64,000 nt of DNA. It comes from Tetrapyrgos nigripes (taxonomy: Eukaryota > Basidiomycota > Agaricomycetes > Agaricales > Campanellaceae). A model generated the notes under the pieces. That model was not told the DNA's origin and searched no databases. It worked only from the letters and a program-made list of their open reading frames with translations. The stretch lies in NCBI GenBank assembly GCA_013368315.1, contig JAACJM010000035.1, positions 62,001 to 126,000 of the forward strand, given 5' to 3'. Positions 11,409 to 22,612 of this stretch are shown one piece after another; the first letter of the stretch is position 1, and every line of letters starts with the position of its first letter. The translations under genes and the position numbers were made by a program.

Positions 11409-13489
11409 TCACTCTCCTGTTCCTTCTCTTAACTCCTTCTCATCGTCTGCATCGGATTCGTCCTTGACCCACTCAAAATGAAGCTGATGGGACGCCCGAC
11501 TGAGCTTTGTTGCAGGTCCAATCTGAACTCTCAGCTTTCTGTTATTAATGTTGGCTGTTGCAGAGGTCTGATGGTCCAGACGCTCGTCCTCCACAAGGTT
11601 GTCCCGGACATCGTCAGTACTTTTGCCGTTGAAAGTAATGTGCGTCCATGGCATCAGTTGGTGACATCCAACAACAACGTAACAAGTGGGTGGCCCTCCC
11701 TGCTCAGTCCCCTTCTCTTCCCTCTTGTCCCTTCTTTCTATTTCCGAATCCAATGAAAGCATCCACCATTTCTCCCGTTCGAAGTACTTCAATACGAGAA
11801 AATCTGAGTGAGGCACAGTAACATATCTAGTAAATGGCTCTGGACTTCGACATTCTTCCTCCTCCTCCAAGTCATACGATTTGAACTTCGATGGCACCGA
11901 GAAGTCCAGATCAGAAGCCAGTGTCGTAGCAACGCCCTCGCTTCGAGAATCTTCTGAAGAGAAATAATCGACCTCAAGACCCATCTTTTTGTCCCCTCGC
12001 AACTCAAGACAAACTGAGATAAAGCAATTGTTCGGCAACGGTCCCAGCATATAATCTGCAGCTGGACGCGAATAACCAATGGAATCAACGGGTTTGTCCC
12101 CAATCTGCAAGGAATAGCTCCACCAGGTAAAGCCAAGTGTAAACACCTCGCTTTTGGATGGATATGCATAGGTCAGATTAATGTCTTCCCACAAATATTC
12201 TTCAAGTTCAACTGAGAATTCAGTGGAGATTGAGGCCGGTGGCGGTCGAGAGCAAACAAAGTGCCGTGCGGAAGGGAAAAGGGACACGACTTTTTTCCGA
12301 GCATTGTTAATTCTGGTTCTGCTCTTCCTAAGAACTGGTGGCTCTCTAACAGTGAGCTCCCGCACATCATCGAGAGGGGGGGTGCAGATCCCAAGACTGC
12401 TATTCCTGGGCTACACCGGACGTAATAACCACCAGTTGTCCTCTGGAGATATACAAACACATAACTGCCATCGCTTGTTTGACAGTTTAGAGATGCAAGG
12501 AAGATTTCGGAGGAGGAATTCCACCATTCAAGAGAAAGATGGATATGAAGACCGTTGTTATTAAACGAATATGATGATGGACTGTTGCCGAGAGTGGAAC
12601 CAGTTTTAGATGCCCGAACCTGACCAGAATATCTGAACTCGTATGGAGATCTAGCTAGTAGTCCCCGGTTTTCCTCCCAGCTCTCAGAAATCCAAGCGAA
12701 AATACTCCGATCATCCGAAACCCGGATAATTTCCTGCTGTAGTCGCATGAATGCCTTGTCGCCACCTTCCCCGTATATCGGCGACATGCTGACACCGAAA
12801 ATTCCCATCAAGCAATAAGCTTCGTCTTCTGGCCTCGTAGTCTGCCGATGCGCTGCCCATGACATCTTCTGAGCTACACTGTACTCGTCGATAGAACGGC
12901 CCTCCAAGACATTGATCGGGATAGTAGTGACGACTGAGATGACATCCCGCAAGCTCCACCGTGTCCCAATCTTCGTCCAATCTCTATCAAAGAACGAAAT
13001 GACCTCGGGCGCCAGTAGCTCCTGCAACGTCCAACCTCTCGTGAACCATTTACTTCTCTTGAAGTCAGACGCGGAGTTTTTAGGATGCAGCTTTCCGGAA
13101 ACATCAAAGAGGTAGACGTAGCAAACTACGGCGTTCTCGTAGTACTGGTACATGGAATTGATGGCCTCTGAAAGCTCAGCGCTGCTTTCCTTGTTGATGC
13201 AGCACGAGTCAATCCAGATCCAATCAAAAGCATAACTCCGGGCACGGACACAGGCTTGGACGACCTTTGTGTAGCCCTTCTTCACTGGCAGTTGTGCAGA
13301 AAGGAGGAAGGCTCGAATGTCTTCATAGGTGAGCTGCTGGACGTTGCGGGTATCAGCAAGGTTAGCGATGTTCTGGATGTCCTGGAAGGTGACCTCTTCA
13401 TCCTCCCAAGTATGAGAGAGAATGGCATAGAGTGGGATTTCGGTAAGGAATTCCTGGACTCTGAAGGTTTTCGTGTTTAGGAGACGCAT
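11409..13489 (-). pseudogene. HET-domain protein, copy 3 (frameshifted)
   Basis: Starts at ATG 13489 with MRLLNTKTFRVQEF and carries a complete HET domain (ILSHTWEDEEVTF, WIDSCCINKESSAE, WTLQELLAPEVISFFDRDW, RPEDEAYCLMGIFGV). In the G-run at 12376-12382 it has one base fewer than the intact copy, right after GSAPP. The N-terminal frame then runs into unrelated residues and stops at 12173. The rest of the protein continues in another frame (RELTVREPPVLRKS onwards) to 11409. The product as read would be a 438-aa HET-domain protein with a short foreign tail. Truncated HET proteins can remain active in principle, so I call it a frameshifted copy, not a proven null. A homopolymer sequencing error is possible. 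Confidence 0.8.
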
Positions 13490-13678
13490 GGAGTGTTAAG
13501 AGTTATATTTGATAGACTGTAAAGCACGGTTGATAGTCCAGGTCAGATTGTGAGCCCGGGATGAGGATAAAGGCAGACTTACAATGGAAAGGAAGGAAAG
13601 AAGACGAAGCGTAAGTAGCGTTACTTGCCACCTTAAAGCGGGATGAACACGTGTGTTCCTCATACCAGACACGCTGTC

Positions 13679-14340
13679 ACAAGGGGTGTCCGGAATTGCG
13701 GACCGGCACACTCCGACGGTGGTCGGTCAACTCACGAAGGCCACTAAAAAATTTTGGACCACAAAGATTTTTTTCAGTAAAACTGACCCAGAATGTACAT
13801 ACTTCAGTATTTGAGAGTATCAAGATGTGAGAAAGTGATAAAAGTAACATATAAGACAAGTAGAGGTGCAGTCGTAGGATCAATGTAGGACCGACGCACA
13901 TCAGTATTTTGACAAATCTCTGGTCCGCTGGTGCCTGCCAAAATTTGGCGGGCGCTAGTGGAAACCAGTTACCAGATGCTAAGCGAGCTTAAGCGACCAG
14001 CCAAGTCAAAACTCCCACCAGTAGAAATCTTAAATTGCGATGTGTGAAGCTTCCTCCCTGCTGATGCCCTCTGTAAGATGTTAGAATACGTTGATTTGTG
14101 TGTAAGACAATGTGCATGATAGGAATATAGGGCAGGATACAAGGGGAGGAAGATACATGCACGCAAAATTATGGGTACCAGCCGAACCAGTGGGAAAGTC
14201 CGCCAGAACTTTGTCAAAACTGATTGGCACCAAAATGACGCAGTGCTTCATTCCTATTGGTCAGACTTTTTTTTTGCGCGCCGGCTGCGCATCGAGCGAC
14301 TTTGAGCAACCTCGAGCTTCCCTACAGCAGCAAAGGATAA
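13679..14340. other. Intergenic stretch with GGTGGTCGGTCA motif
   Basis: No supported gene. The left end has a near-palindrome, GTCCGGAATTGCGGAC, at about 13688. GGTGGTCGGTCAACTC near 13719 resembles GGTGGTCAGTCGACCC near 15048 in the same orientation. Both are followed by an A/T-rich stretch and another CTGACC. These may be ends or subterminal repeats of a small element containing the reading frame at 14340-14998. Confidence 0.4.
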
Positions 14341-14998
14341 TAGACTCTGATGAAGAGCTACCAGACCTTACACAAGTGAGCAAAGTATTCTAGTTGGCTG
14401 TACCTGGGATGGCATTGACAACGACTGGATACAGATTCCTATAGTCAATAGGCGAGCCAGATATCCCAAATGTGACGACAATGTCAGTCTTGGGAACGCT
14501 GGGATTGGCTTCCTGTCTCAAGTACATATCAATAGCGACAAGTGCAAAAAAACTCGCAGAACAAAGAAAGGGACCAAAAAGACAAATACCCTGTTTGGAT
14601 ACCTACAGCCCAAGGCGAAACCTAACCCCTCAACGGTCACTCCTCCCCTTCCAATTGCATCAGTGAGTACCATTTGATCCCCTCCTATACCACCACCAAC
14701 GCCAGTCACAGTTCCTGAGCCCGCTTTCCTCAAGAGGCTTCGAGAAAGCATCCCAAAACTACACACTGCCATACCATTGACCACCAATTCAGATACCTTG
14801 GCGTCATTCTTCAATCTGCATACCCAGTGTCCCGGTGACATACCACCTGAGAATCTATGGGAAGAATGGATCAACGCACAGATGCATGTCTTTCAGGATG
14901 TTAAGGACAATGAGAAGGAGATGTTAGTGCGAAGAAACGATGGAGGTAGCTGTGTCATGATGACTCAAGGAATGGAGGTACTGATTGGCTTAGGTAAA
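14340..14998 (+). pseudogene. Unknown protein, N-terminal part of a probable mobile-element gene
   Basis: A patchy coding signal: DSDEELPDLTQ near 14347, DNVSLGNAGIGFLSQ near 14474, then KKGTKKTNTLFGYLQPKAKP and STVTPPLPIAS near 14560-14660, a probable 45-nt intron (GTGAGTACC... CGCCAG), then VPEPAFLKRLRESIPKLHT and PENLWEEWINAQMHVFQD near 14715-14895. The frame decays near 15000. Basic LFxYLxPKPKP-like N termini followed by a Pro-rich linker are common in agaricomycete element-associated proteins. That is from memory, and I cannot name the family. The truncated length argues against a working gene. Confidence 0.4.
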
Positions 14999-15515
14999 AT
15001 CCGAATATGGTTAGTAATTACTATATATGGTAGGAGGTGGTGGTCAGTCGACCCAGAGGGGTCCTTAAAAATTTTTTCGACGTTGTGTAAGAAAATAAGA
15101 TTTCTGACCACCCTTGCACTGTCAACGGACATTTTCATTCACTGCGGGCAGAGATGGGTATTTGCAACCCATTTTTGAGCAGGCTTAAATCTCAAGTTGT
15201 TCGCACAGTTTGTTCCCAGCTAAAATTTGGCTTACTTGCTGTTGAAATGATGAAACTTGTATCATGGCTCGCTATTCATGCTGTGGGCTAATAGCAATAG
15301 GAATAGCAAATATTAGTAATATTTCCATTTTAGGTAGCAGGCCATGTGGCCTGTCATTAATAGGACTGAATAACAGAACTCTTTTACATCTCGTCGACAG
15401 CAAATGCGACAGGACCTCGACAAACGTTAAGATGCATTAGACATGTTCTTCTGGTTGTTCTGGTTCTGTACCATAGTGTCCCAATATACTATCTTTCCCT
15501 CTCTAGTCATACCTG

Positions 15516-18500
15516 ATGTCTGACTCTCTACATCAAGACATTTCGTCTGGTTTTCAAGGTTTCGCAGGTTTCGCATACAAGATCTTTCTCCAGACCATTC
15601 CCCAAGTACTACCTACTGAAGAAACACCATCTTCACTTGTAAATAAGTGTCATCTAGGCCGTCCGAAGGGCTCTAAGAATAAGAAGCAGAGAACTACTGT
15701 ACCTCAAGCTGGCCAAGATGAGACCCGTGCTTTAGCAGTACAAGATGGGCTGGCAAAGAGGAGAGGACGTTCTAGGAAGTTCCATGAGTGGCAGAGGACA
15801 TCTCTTCATACAGACCCTGGTCTGGTACATTCTCTTTCCTTCGTTTTTGACTTTATACTGTTTTCTTCTTCTTCTCTTTTCTGTCTCTACATGCTAAAAC
15901 TTTTCTTGTAGCATGTCACTGGAACTGGAAGGTCTTCAGCATCATGGAGTGAGCTCCTCAGCCAACCCAGCTCCTCAGGACAGCCAGCGCTCCATACCCA
16001 ACCTTCTGGACAACTACCTTCCCTTTCAACTATATTCCAAACCTCGTCAACAGTCACATCTGCACCCACTCATCCTTTTCTAACAACAGCTACATCAACA
16101 TCAACATCTTACATTTTCCTCCCTTTGACTACGGTTCCTATTGCCTCATCATTGTCATCTGATGTACGCCTACAACATGAGGAAAATATCCAAGATATCA
16201 TACATCCAGCTATTCCTTCCTCTACTCACTCTACTCATCCTACTGCATCATCGGCATCGCATTCATCCCTTTTTGACCATGTACATCAACTACAAATCGA
16301 GGAGGATCCTCCACATCACCTAGAATCTGGCATCTCTTCAGTTGATCCTGTTAAGGATATTAGTTCACGTCTTGTTGATTTTGATGAGGACATACCTGAG
16401 GATTATTTGTATTCTCTGGCTCCAGATGGTCTATGGACAGAGGATAGTGAGGATAAGGATGAGGATGTAAAAGATACAGCAGGTCCACATCCCAGACGAA
16501 AGCCATATGCAACATGGTTTCAGACAAAACATACTACTGGATGTGTACACCTTGGGCCAGTTCTGGCTTCCTCAAAAAAACATCTGGTTCATTCTGTCCA
16601 AACTCAATCTTTGCCCTAGCAACCTCTTCATTCCCGCATTCTTTCACTGGGACCTGTTGCTTCTTCTCGGTGGCAAGAGCATTGCTTGTCCAACTCCTGG
16701 ATGTGATCAGCCTCTTGCGAAGGATGGACATGTGCAGCATCCACGGCATATCATTGACGTAGACCACTGCTTTTGGATCATCGGGTGGAGCTACAGGTGT
16801 AGAACATGCCGACATAAATTTCATAGCTGGGATAGTCGGATTATGGTTCAGCTTCCCGCTGAAATGAGAGCCAAGTTTCCAGCTCTCTTGACAACAAAGA
16901 GTGGGCTGTCTCTTCAAGCTCTAGGAATCCTGCACTCATGCATACAGAATGGGATGGGTGCTCATCAGGTCGCTGATATGTTTTGCATACAGTATCTTAG
17001 ACACTATGACGAGATGAAGCTGCGGTACCTTCAGACCCTCAATTGTCAGAAAGGAACACCTGGGCTTCAATATATATTTTTTCCTCCCTTTGAAGACTCA
17101 TCTCCTGATGGATTTCACAGTTAAGTTCCTACCAGACAGTGGTTTCATGACATCTTTGACTTGTTTGTTGAGAAACATGAGGACACACTCAATCAGCATA
17201 CATGTATGCTTTCCTGCTGAATTGGAGCAATTGATCACAGTCATAAGGTTAGTAATAATATAGTATCTGTTTGAGTATTTCTGAGCTATCCCTTTTACTA
17301 GCTTGCAAAACATGTTGCCATATTCATTGGTAACCTTAGTCTGACCAACGAGTTTGGTGAGTTGCCATGAAAGCACACTCGCAATTCACTCCAGCTCTCA
17401 GGGAGATGAGCTGGTCCTTGGAGCTCTATGGTCATACACAACTGGAACTAATATACACTGACAACATGTCAGACAAACCCATGCTTGAAGACTGCTTCTC
17501 ATCTCTTCGAGAGGGTGTCACTCCCATCCAGAAACATTCTCATCTTCCTCTTTTTAACATACCTTCTGATGTCAAGATTCCTTCAATTTCCCTTAGTGGA
17601 GTGGCTGAAATAAATAATGCTCTTTGAGTAATTATGGATGATTTGCCTGTATCAGGAGGCTGCCTTGTAGTGGGAATAGATGCTGAATGGAATGTATATC
17701 ATGGAACAGGAGAGCATGTTGTTGGCCATGGACCCGTTGCAGTGATACAGATAGCATATCAAAAGGAGATCCTGGTTCTTGAGGTACAGTTAACCTTTAA
17801 ATCTACTCAGTGGGTGTAGATTGGTAAATATGTTGAATCATGAAGTCTTCCTCAGCAGCTTAGCATCTTTCTCCATGAGAAGCACATCATCAAAGTCAGT
17901 TGCAGTGTCAACCGTGACTTGCAAGCTTTTGCAAAGGAAGCTGGCTGTGACTCTTTTTCTGGAGGTTTGGAGCTCGGCTCATTTGCCAAGGAACATTTCT
18001 GATGCCTGGGCTTCACTAGAGGACCTCACTGCCTCACTACTCCTCCAGTGCCTTGAGAAGAATAATGGACTGCTAGATCTGAAAGGACACGTCACCATTC
18101 AAGAATTTGGATATATGGGATTCTAACCTGGATATATACAAACTTGCAGTGCACATCTACAGATGATTAGAATGGCAAACTGGCACAATATTTATATCAA
18201 TAGAAAGCTAGAAACCATAGCTTTCAGATGGTACAAAGGGGATGAGCTAGTGGCAACGATACTAAGTGTCTAAAGTGTTGCGAAGTTCACTAACGTAATA
18301 AGGTACAAAGTAGAGGGATTACTGATTCGGGCATAAGTATTACCAAAAGCAGTACTTACCGAGATCACTATGGATTGGCATCTTAAAGATAAGTGCAGTA
18401 CTATCCTTTGCTATACTACGCTAGTTCGTAAGGCTTGAGCATTACTATTGAAGAGCTGGACTCGGATTAGCGGTGTACAAGTTTAACTAGCGGTGTAAAG

Positions 18501-21500
18501 GAATAAGTATATGTTCAAAACTATAGAGAACAAAAGGAGGAGACTAGATACGAGGATACCCTAAACCCACAGGATTAGCGATGTTCCGAAGTGTAGTCAT
18601 AAGTGGAGCCATCTGAGTCAGGTAGGCTATGGCCGGCAGCACCAGAGAGTACCATATGAGTAACAAGAGTGGGGACAGAGAAATCCCTACTACAAAAATT
18701 AGGTACTATTCAAGTTTCCTGTATACCCTAATTAGAAGGTACCTACACTCACGGACTAGCAGTTAGAGTAGATTTTCTGTTTTCTTTGATATATTTTAGC
18801 GGACATTGAAAAGAAATGTAAAACTGTATAGTTGTAGCTACGAGTAGTATAAAAGGACCAGGTATTACTAGTAGCTATCCAAGCAACAGACTGTAGAGTA
18901 TCAGGATTCTCCCTATTTAGCGGTAGAGACTGTGAAACACGGACAAGAGCTTCTAAACAAACTTATCATACTCGCATGGAGTCTAAACATACAGTGTTGG
19001 TTAAATCAGTGTTGAATATATTTGTTGGTTGTTTTGTGTTCATAACTTGTGTCCTCGAGACTTGGAAACTGTGTCTAAGGCATTGGCGCCTTCAAATAGA
19101 ATTGAACTGGTTGAATTAATATTGTGTGTGTGCCTTTGTGCATTTGTGTGTTTTGTGACAATAGCCTTTGTGTGTGCATCTGTGCAAACCTTTACAAGAA
19201 TCTCCCAAAAGATCTCCAAACTGTGGACCAAATTGAAGAGTATTCTACTTACTAGATGCACTTGCAAAACAAATTGTATAGGTTTTTCTGGTTGTGTTCT
19301 GTGTGCTAAGAGCACTTACTAGAGAAACAGCCTATTACCAACAAGCTGTTGAAGTACATGAGGTCATAGTACCTGCTTCCAAAATGACTTTGCACAAGAA
19401 GACACCTCTAGCCAACTTTGGGCCAACACCATTCAAGGTAGCTTGCAGCTGCATGTATCTCCAAATTGCAAACTCGCTTCCATCACCATCTGCACCAGTT
19501 GCACCTTCATTTGTACATTCAGCATGCCCACATCATCCGCCTCCACCAGACATAGTGCCTCTGATTGTTGATGATGATCATAGTGGTCTTACAGGAGTGA
19601 TGGATGCTGTGGAATCAGATGCTACTATGACACTAGGTGTAGTGAATACAGCTGAACAAGATGAGCACAGTACTCATTTAGGTGAAGCTGCATTTGCATC
19701 AGTAGGACCTGCCTGCCAGGAGTGCCAAGGCAAGATCTGGTCCTGAGTATGTAAAGATGCTTTTCATGTGTTCAATATGTTGTACATCTCTCGTGCACAT
19801 GGGTTACGGATTCCCTTTGCTCAAGCACTCTGTGATGCCATATTTGTTCCTCATCCTAATGACAAGCAGCATATTGAAGGATGGCTAAAGACCAAGGACC
19901 TCAAATGGGATGATATGCTAAGGTTCAAACCCCGCTGGCTCTGGCATCACTGTCATCAAACTATCCCTCCTGCTGAAGAACTTTACTCTCAAGTACGCAC
20001 TGTCTTTGCTAAATTTGGTCCTTTGAAGGACGTAAAGACACAGCTGCCCTTATTCAATGCATTGACATGGGAGACAGCAAAGAACATTCTAGAACTTGTT
20101 CGAAATGGATATGTCTCAGATCCACCTGGGATTGCTCTCTACTATTGCATTGGTTTGGACTACAGGGCTGGGGCTCTCCCCATCTGGCAATGTATACAGG
20201 GTAAAAATATGGTAGAGGGTGGAGTTCATACTCACCTGCGCTCTCGGATCGTCAATACAACACATGAAAGCTTGTCTTCTAGTCTTCATTCTGTGGCACA
20301 ATCTTCTAGTACATGATGAATTATATTCCTTAAGTGGATACACTAACTGCATTTTACAGGTTGGTACATTCAATTCCACAGGCCAGAAATACCAAGGACA
20401 TGACTCAATCTGGCTCATCAATGATATCCAAGATCTCGAGATTACCCTCTCTGAGTTTTACCACCTTCACTTACACTTACTGACACCACTCACCTGGGTT
20501 AATGGGAAACTCTATAAGCAGACGAAAGAGAAAATAGATGTTCTACCAATACCAGAATCTATTTGAGTTGCCGCAGGAATAGGTGAATTCATTGAGGGAG
20601 TCCGCAACAAGCAAAGGCATGGTTGCCTCATGAAGTTACAGGGCACTCAAAAAGCAATTCTTCCTGTGCATACTGTGAAGGAGCACCAGTTATTCAACAC
20701 TCTAGTCAAAGAATGGCCTGGCGAGTTTCTTCTAGGCTCTGGGAAGGTGGGGCCAAATGCCACCAAGCTATGGAATGAACGTGCTGATTGAGACAGCGAT
20801 GTTTACTACAAAGTGAGTGATTTCATGACCATTTATGTGGGGTTAATAACTTGTACATTCTCTTCCTCTAGTTTTCCAAACAGATTTCACACTTTGCAAC
20901 TGGCAACTGGTCTAGAAACAGCAACATCAAACAGTCAATTGCCCAGGCGTTTGAGGCTGTCATGTCCATTAAAAAGAAAACTTGCGATCCCAAGCAGGCA
21001 ACAACAATTACTCATACTATCGATCGGCCATTGACACTGTGTGAAGTAACTCAGGGCTTTTTTGATGTTCCAGACATTGAAATGGGCCAGGAGTCTGTGA
21101 TTGCCAACTCTTCATTTACACATTAGACTGACCACCTACGTTACAGAGATACTAATTTGGCCTCTGTTTCCCAAGCAACTACTTTGATCTCAACCTCGGC
21201 TCTAGTCACTGCTTCTCACCCTCACCCACATCTCTCGAAAGTTGTCCCGATCAGCCAACAATGTGCCCTTAATTCCCTGCCCACACAAGCACAACCAAAG
21301 AGCCACCAATGTCATCATTGTCAAAGATATGGGAGAGGGCCAGGTGACTGCAATGGAGCAAATGCTTGGTATAGATGCTCAGTGTGCAGTCAGCCAGCTA
21401 ATGACTGTATGTGGTTTATATCGAAACCGCAGACATGGGATGGGCAGCGTGATGAGAGCAATGACATTTTGACTCCAGCTGCGAAGAAATACCTTGCAAT

Positions 21501-21504
21501 TTGA
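15516..21504 (+). pseudogene. DUF6729-like + DDE-like + 3'-5' exonuclease protein, decayed
   Basis: Segments run in order. (1) MSDSLHQDISSG with an AT-hook-like GRPKGSKNKK near 15660. (2) A zinc/HTH-like block at 16675-17050 with CPTPGCDQPLAKDGHVQHP, YRCRTCRHKFHSWD and LTTKSGLSLQALGIL, resembling DUF6729. (3) A centre with AIDHSHK near 17230, LTNEFG near 17334, MKAHSQF at 17367 and YTDNMSDKPMLEDCFSSL near 17455, which looks like a DDE-type transposase core. (4) A WRN/RNase-D-type exonuclease: VVGIDAEWNVYHG (D-x-E) near 17665, AVIQIAYQKEILVLEV, and VNRDLQAFAKEAG near 17910. (5) After 19290, KDAFHVFNMLYISRAHGLRIP, GVHTHLRSR, YNSTG-like and a terminal Cys cluster (CHHCQRY...CSVCSQP). In-frame stops include TGA at 17625-17627. 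Exonuclease motif III is not visible. Confidence 0.6.
18130..19290. other. Non-coding block inside the TIR element
   Basis: About 1.15 kb without coding signal separates the exonuclease part from the downstream exons. It is purine-rich, with repeated AGCGGTGTA motifs near 18478 and 18491. It begins just where exonuclease motif III should lie (after WDSNL near 18118). An inserted, decayed LTR-type sequence is possible, but I could not find matching 5-bp direct repeats. Confidence 0.4.
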
Positions 21505-22225
21505 TGATATACACCTTGTACATTAGAAACTATCTGGTCTTTGAATAGACAACAAATAACGCACCTAAATCACTCCAAGCTTGTACCATATATGTAGAAA
21601 GCGGTTCCATAGATATATACAACGTCAAAATTTGAGTGCAGAGTAGCAGAATGCACAGTACATGGTGCAAGTTGAGATAAAAGACACAGAGAAGTATTTG
21701 AGGTGACTATAGGTTTTCTAGTTTGTTGGGACTGAGAACACTGACCACTTCAGCAGCTAGACCCGCTGGCTACAGCCAGCAGGTATACGAAGTAGGAGCA
21801 AGATGAGAGAGAGAGCCTAGCTGTCAATGATGACGTGTACACACCCTGAGCCAAAGAATGTGTACCCGGACACTGCCGTTGCTGGTGTGAAAAATCGACT
21901 AAATCCTTTTTGGGATCGCTATTTGACCTGGTGACTTCAACTACCCAGTTACCATGACCAAAAGAGGAATAAATAGTGATTTTTTGCATAAGCAGGCTCA
22001 ACTGTGCAGATGCCTGCATCTTGTACCTTCCAGCGTGCAGTGAGCCTGCAGTAGACTCCTCTGAGGCTCGGAAAGCTTTGGGAACCTTCAATAAAGTACC
22101 ATTCTACTACATACCAAAAGTATATACTAGATACTCTACTCCTTCTTTCTCTTCTTTCTCCTCTTCCCTTTTTGGACTTCTTTTTTTCTTTTTTTTTTAA
22201 TAGCCCACAACATCACTAATGAGCC
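21505..22225. other. 3' non-coding end of the TIR element
   Basis: Runs from the stop of the decayed gene to the right terminal inverted repeat. No supported gene. A T-rich run (22180-22199) lies next to the terminal repeat. Confidence 0.5.
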
Positions 22226-22612
22226 AAGTTTGTAAGAGATACATATGGGATTGACCGACTGTGACTTTTTTGACAGTGAAGCAGTCTAGGGGGTTGTTGT
22301 CCCATAAAGACAAAGGACATGAGATAAGTTAGTTATTCATAAATGAGTAGATAGAAAAGTAGAAAAGTAACAAAAGAGAAGGAGAAGGATGCACCAAAAC
22401 ATGCTGACACAAAAACACACTCCCATTCACCCCCATACCTGACTTCCTCTCTACCCGAAAAAATACATTAAAGTAACCCTCTGCCATGGCTGGGTTGGAG
22501 TGGTAGGTGGATGGGGATTCGTTGTTTTCATTGTGAGGTGTAGGTGTGTGGATTTGAAGAGAAGGGGAAGGTGGTGTTGTACAACACAAGGATGTTAAGT
22601 GAGTCGTGAAAG
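22226..22612 (-). pseudogene. IKS-type kinase relic, 5' part of split copy (copy D)
   Basis: Read on the minus strand from 22612: FHDSLN-like residues, a Gly-rich loop (RVERKSGMGVNGSVFLCQHVL near 22475-22410), an intron, then NNPLDCFTVKKVTVGQSH and YLLQT ending at 22226. The sequence then enters the end of the TIR element through AAGTTTGT. The missing remainder begins at 28634 on the opposite strand with the same ACAAACTT. The two pieces were therefore one kinase copy with the element inserted in its alpha-C exon, later separated by inversion. The 5' end is fused to the repeated arm at 22613. Confidence 0.75.

Larger units (their letters stand above)
7250..13678. repeat. Tandem segmental duplication, unit 2 (kinase relic + HET gene)
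   Basis: Colinear with 605-6705. Differences seen directly are an additional segment of about 170 bp near 11098-11270, an 8-nt deletion in the kinase exon near 7978, loss of most of the SETD repeat, and a 1-nt loss in the HET gene at 12376-12382. Confidence 0.85.
15266..22225 (+). mobile_element. TIR element encoding a DUF6729/DDE-like/exonuclease protein (copy 1)
   Basis: The left end begins GGCTC followed by a C/T-rich run and TGTGGGCTA (15266-15290). The right end, read inward from 22225, begins GGCTC and has TGTGGGCTA at the same spacing. Twenty of the 25 terminal positions match. The right flank is AAGTTTGT (22226-22233). Its reverse complement, ACAAACTT, flanks the matching end of the inverted copy at 28634-28641, an 8-bp target-site duplication split by a later inversion (see findings). 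The cargo is one long decayed gene (15516-21504) plus a non-coding block at 18130-19290. Superfamily assignment is open; 8-bp duplications fit hAT- or KDZ/Zisupton-like elements. Confidence 0.65.

Noticed and set aside
19040..19322. Short frames near 19.0-19.3 kb as a separate gene.
   Set aside because: No domain or conserved partner. They lie in the unexplained block before the coding sequence resumes.
22226..22612. Treating the minus-strand kinase piece as a separate kinase gene.
   Set aside because: It ends at the same 8-bp target-site copy where the other half begins, so it is part of one split relic.
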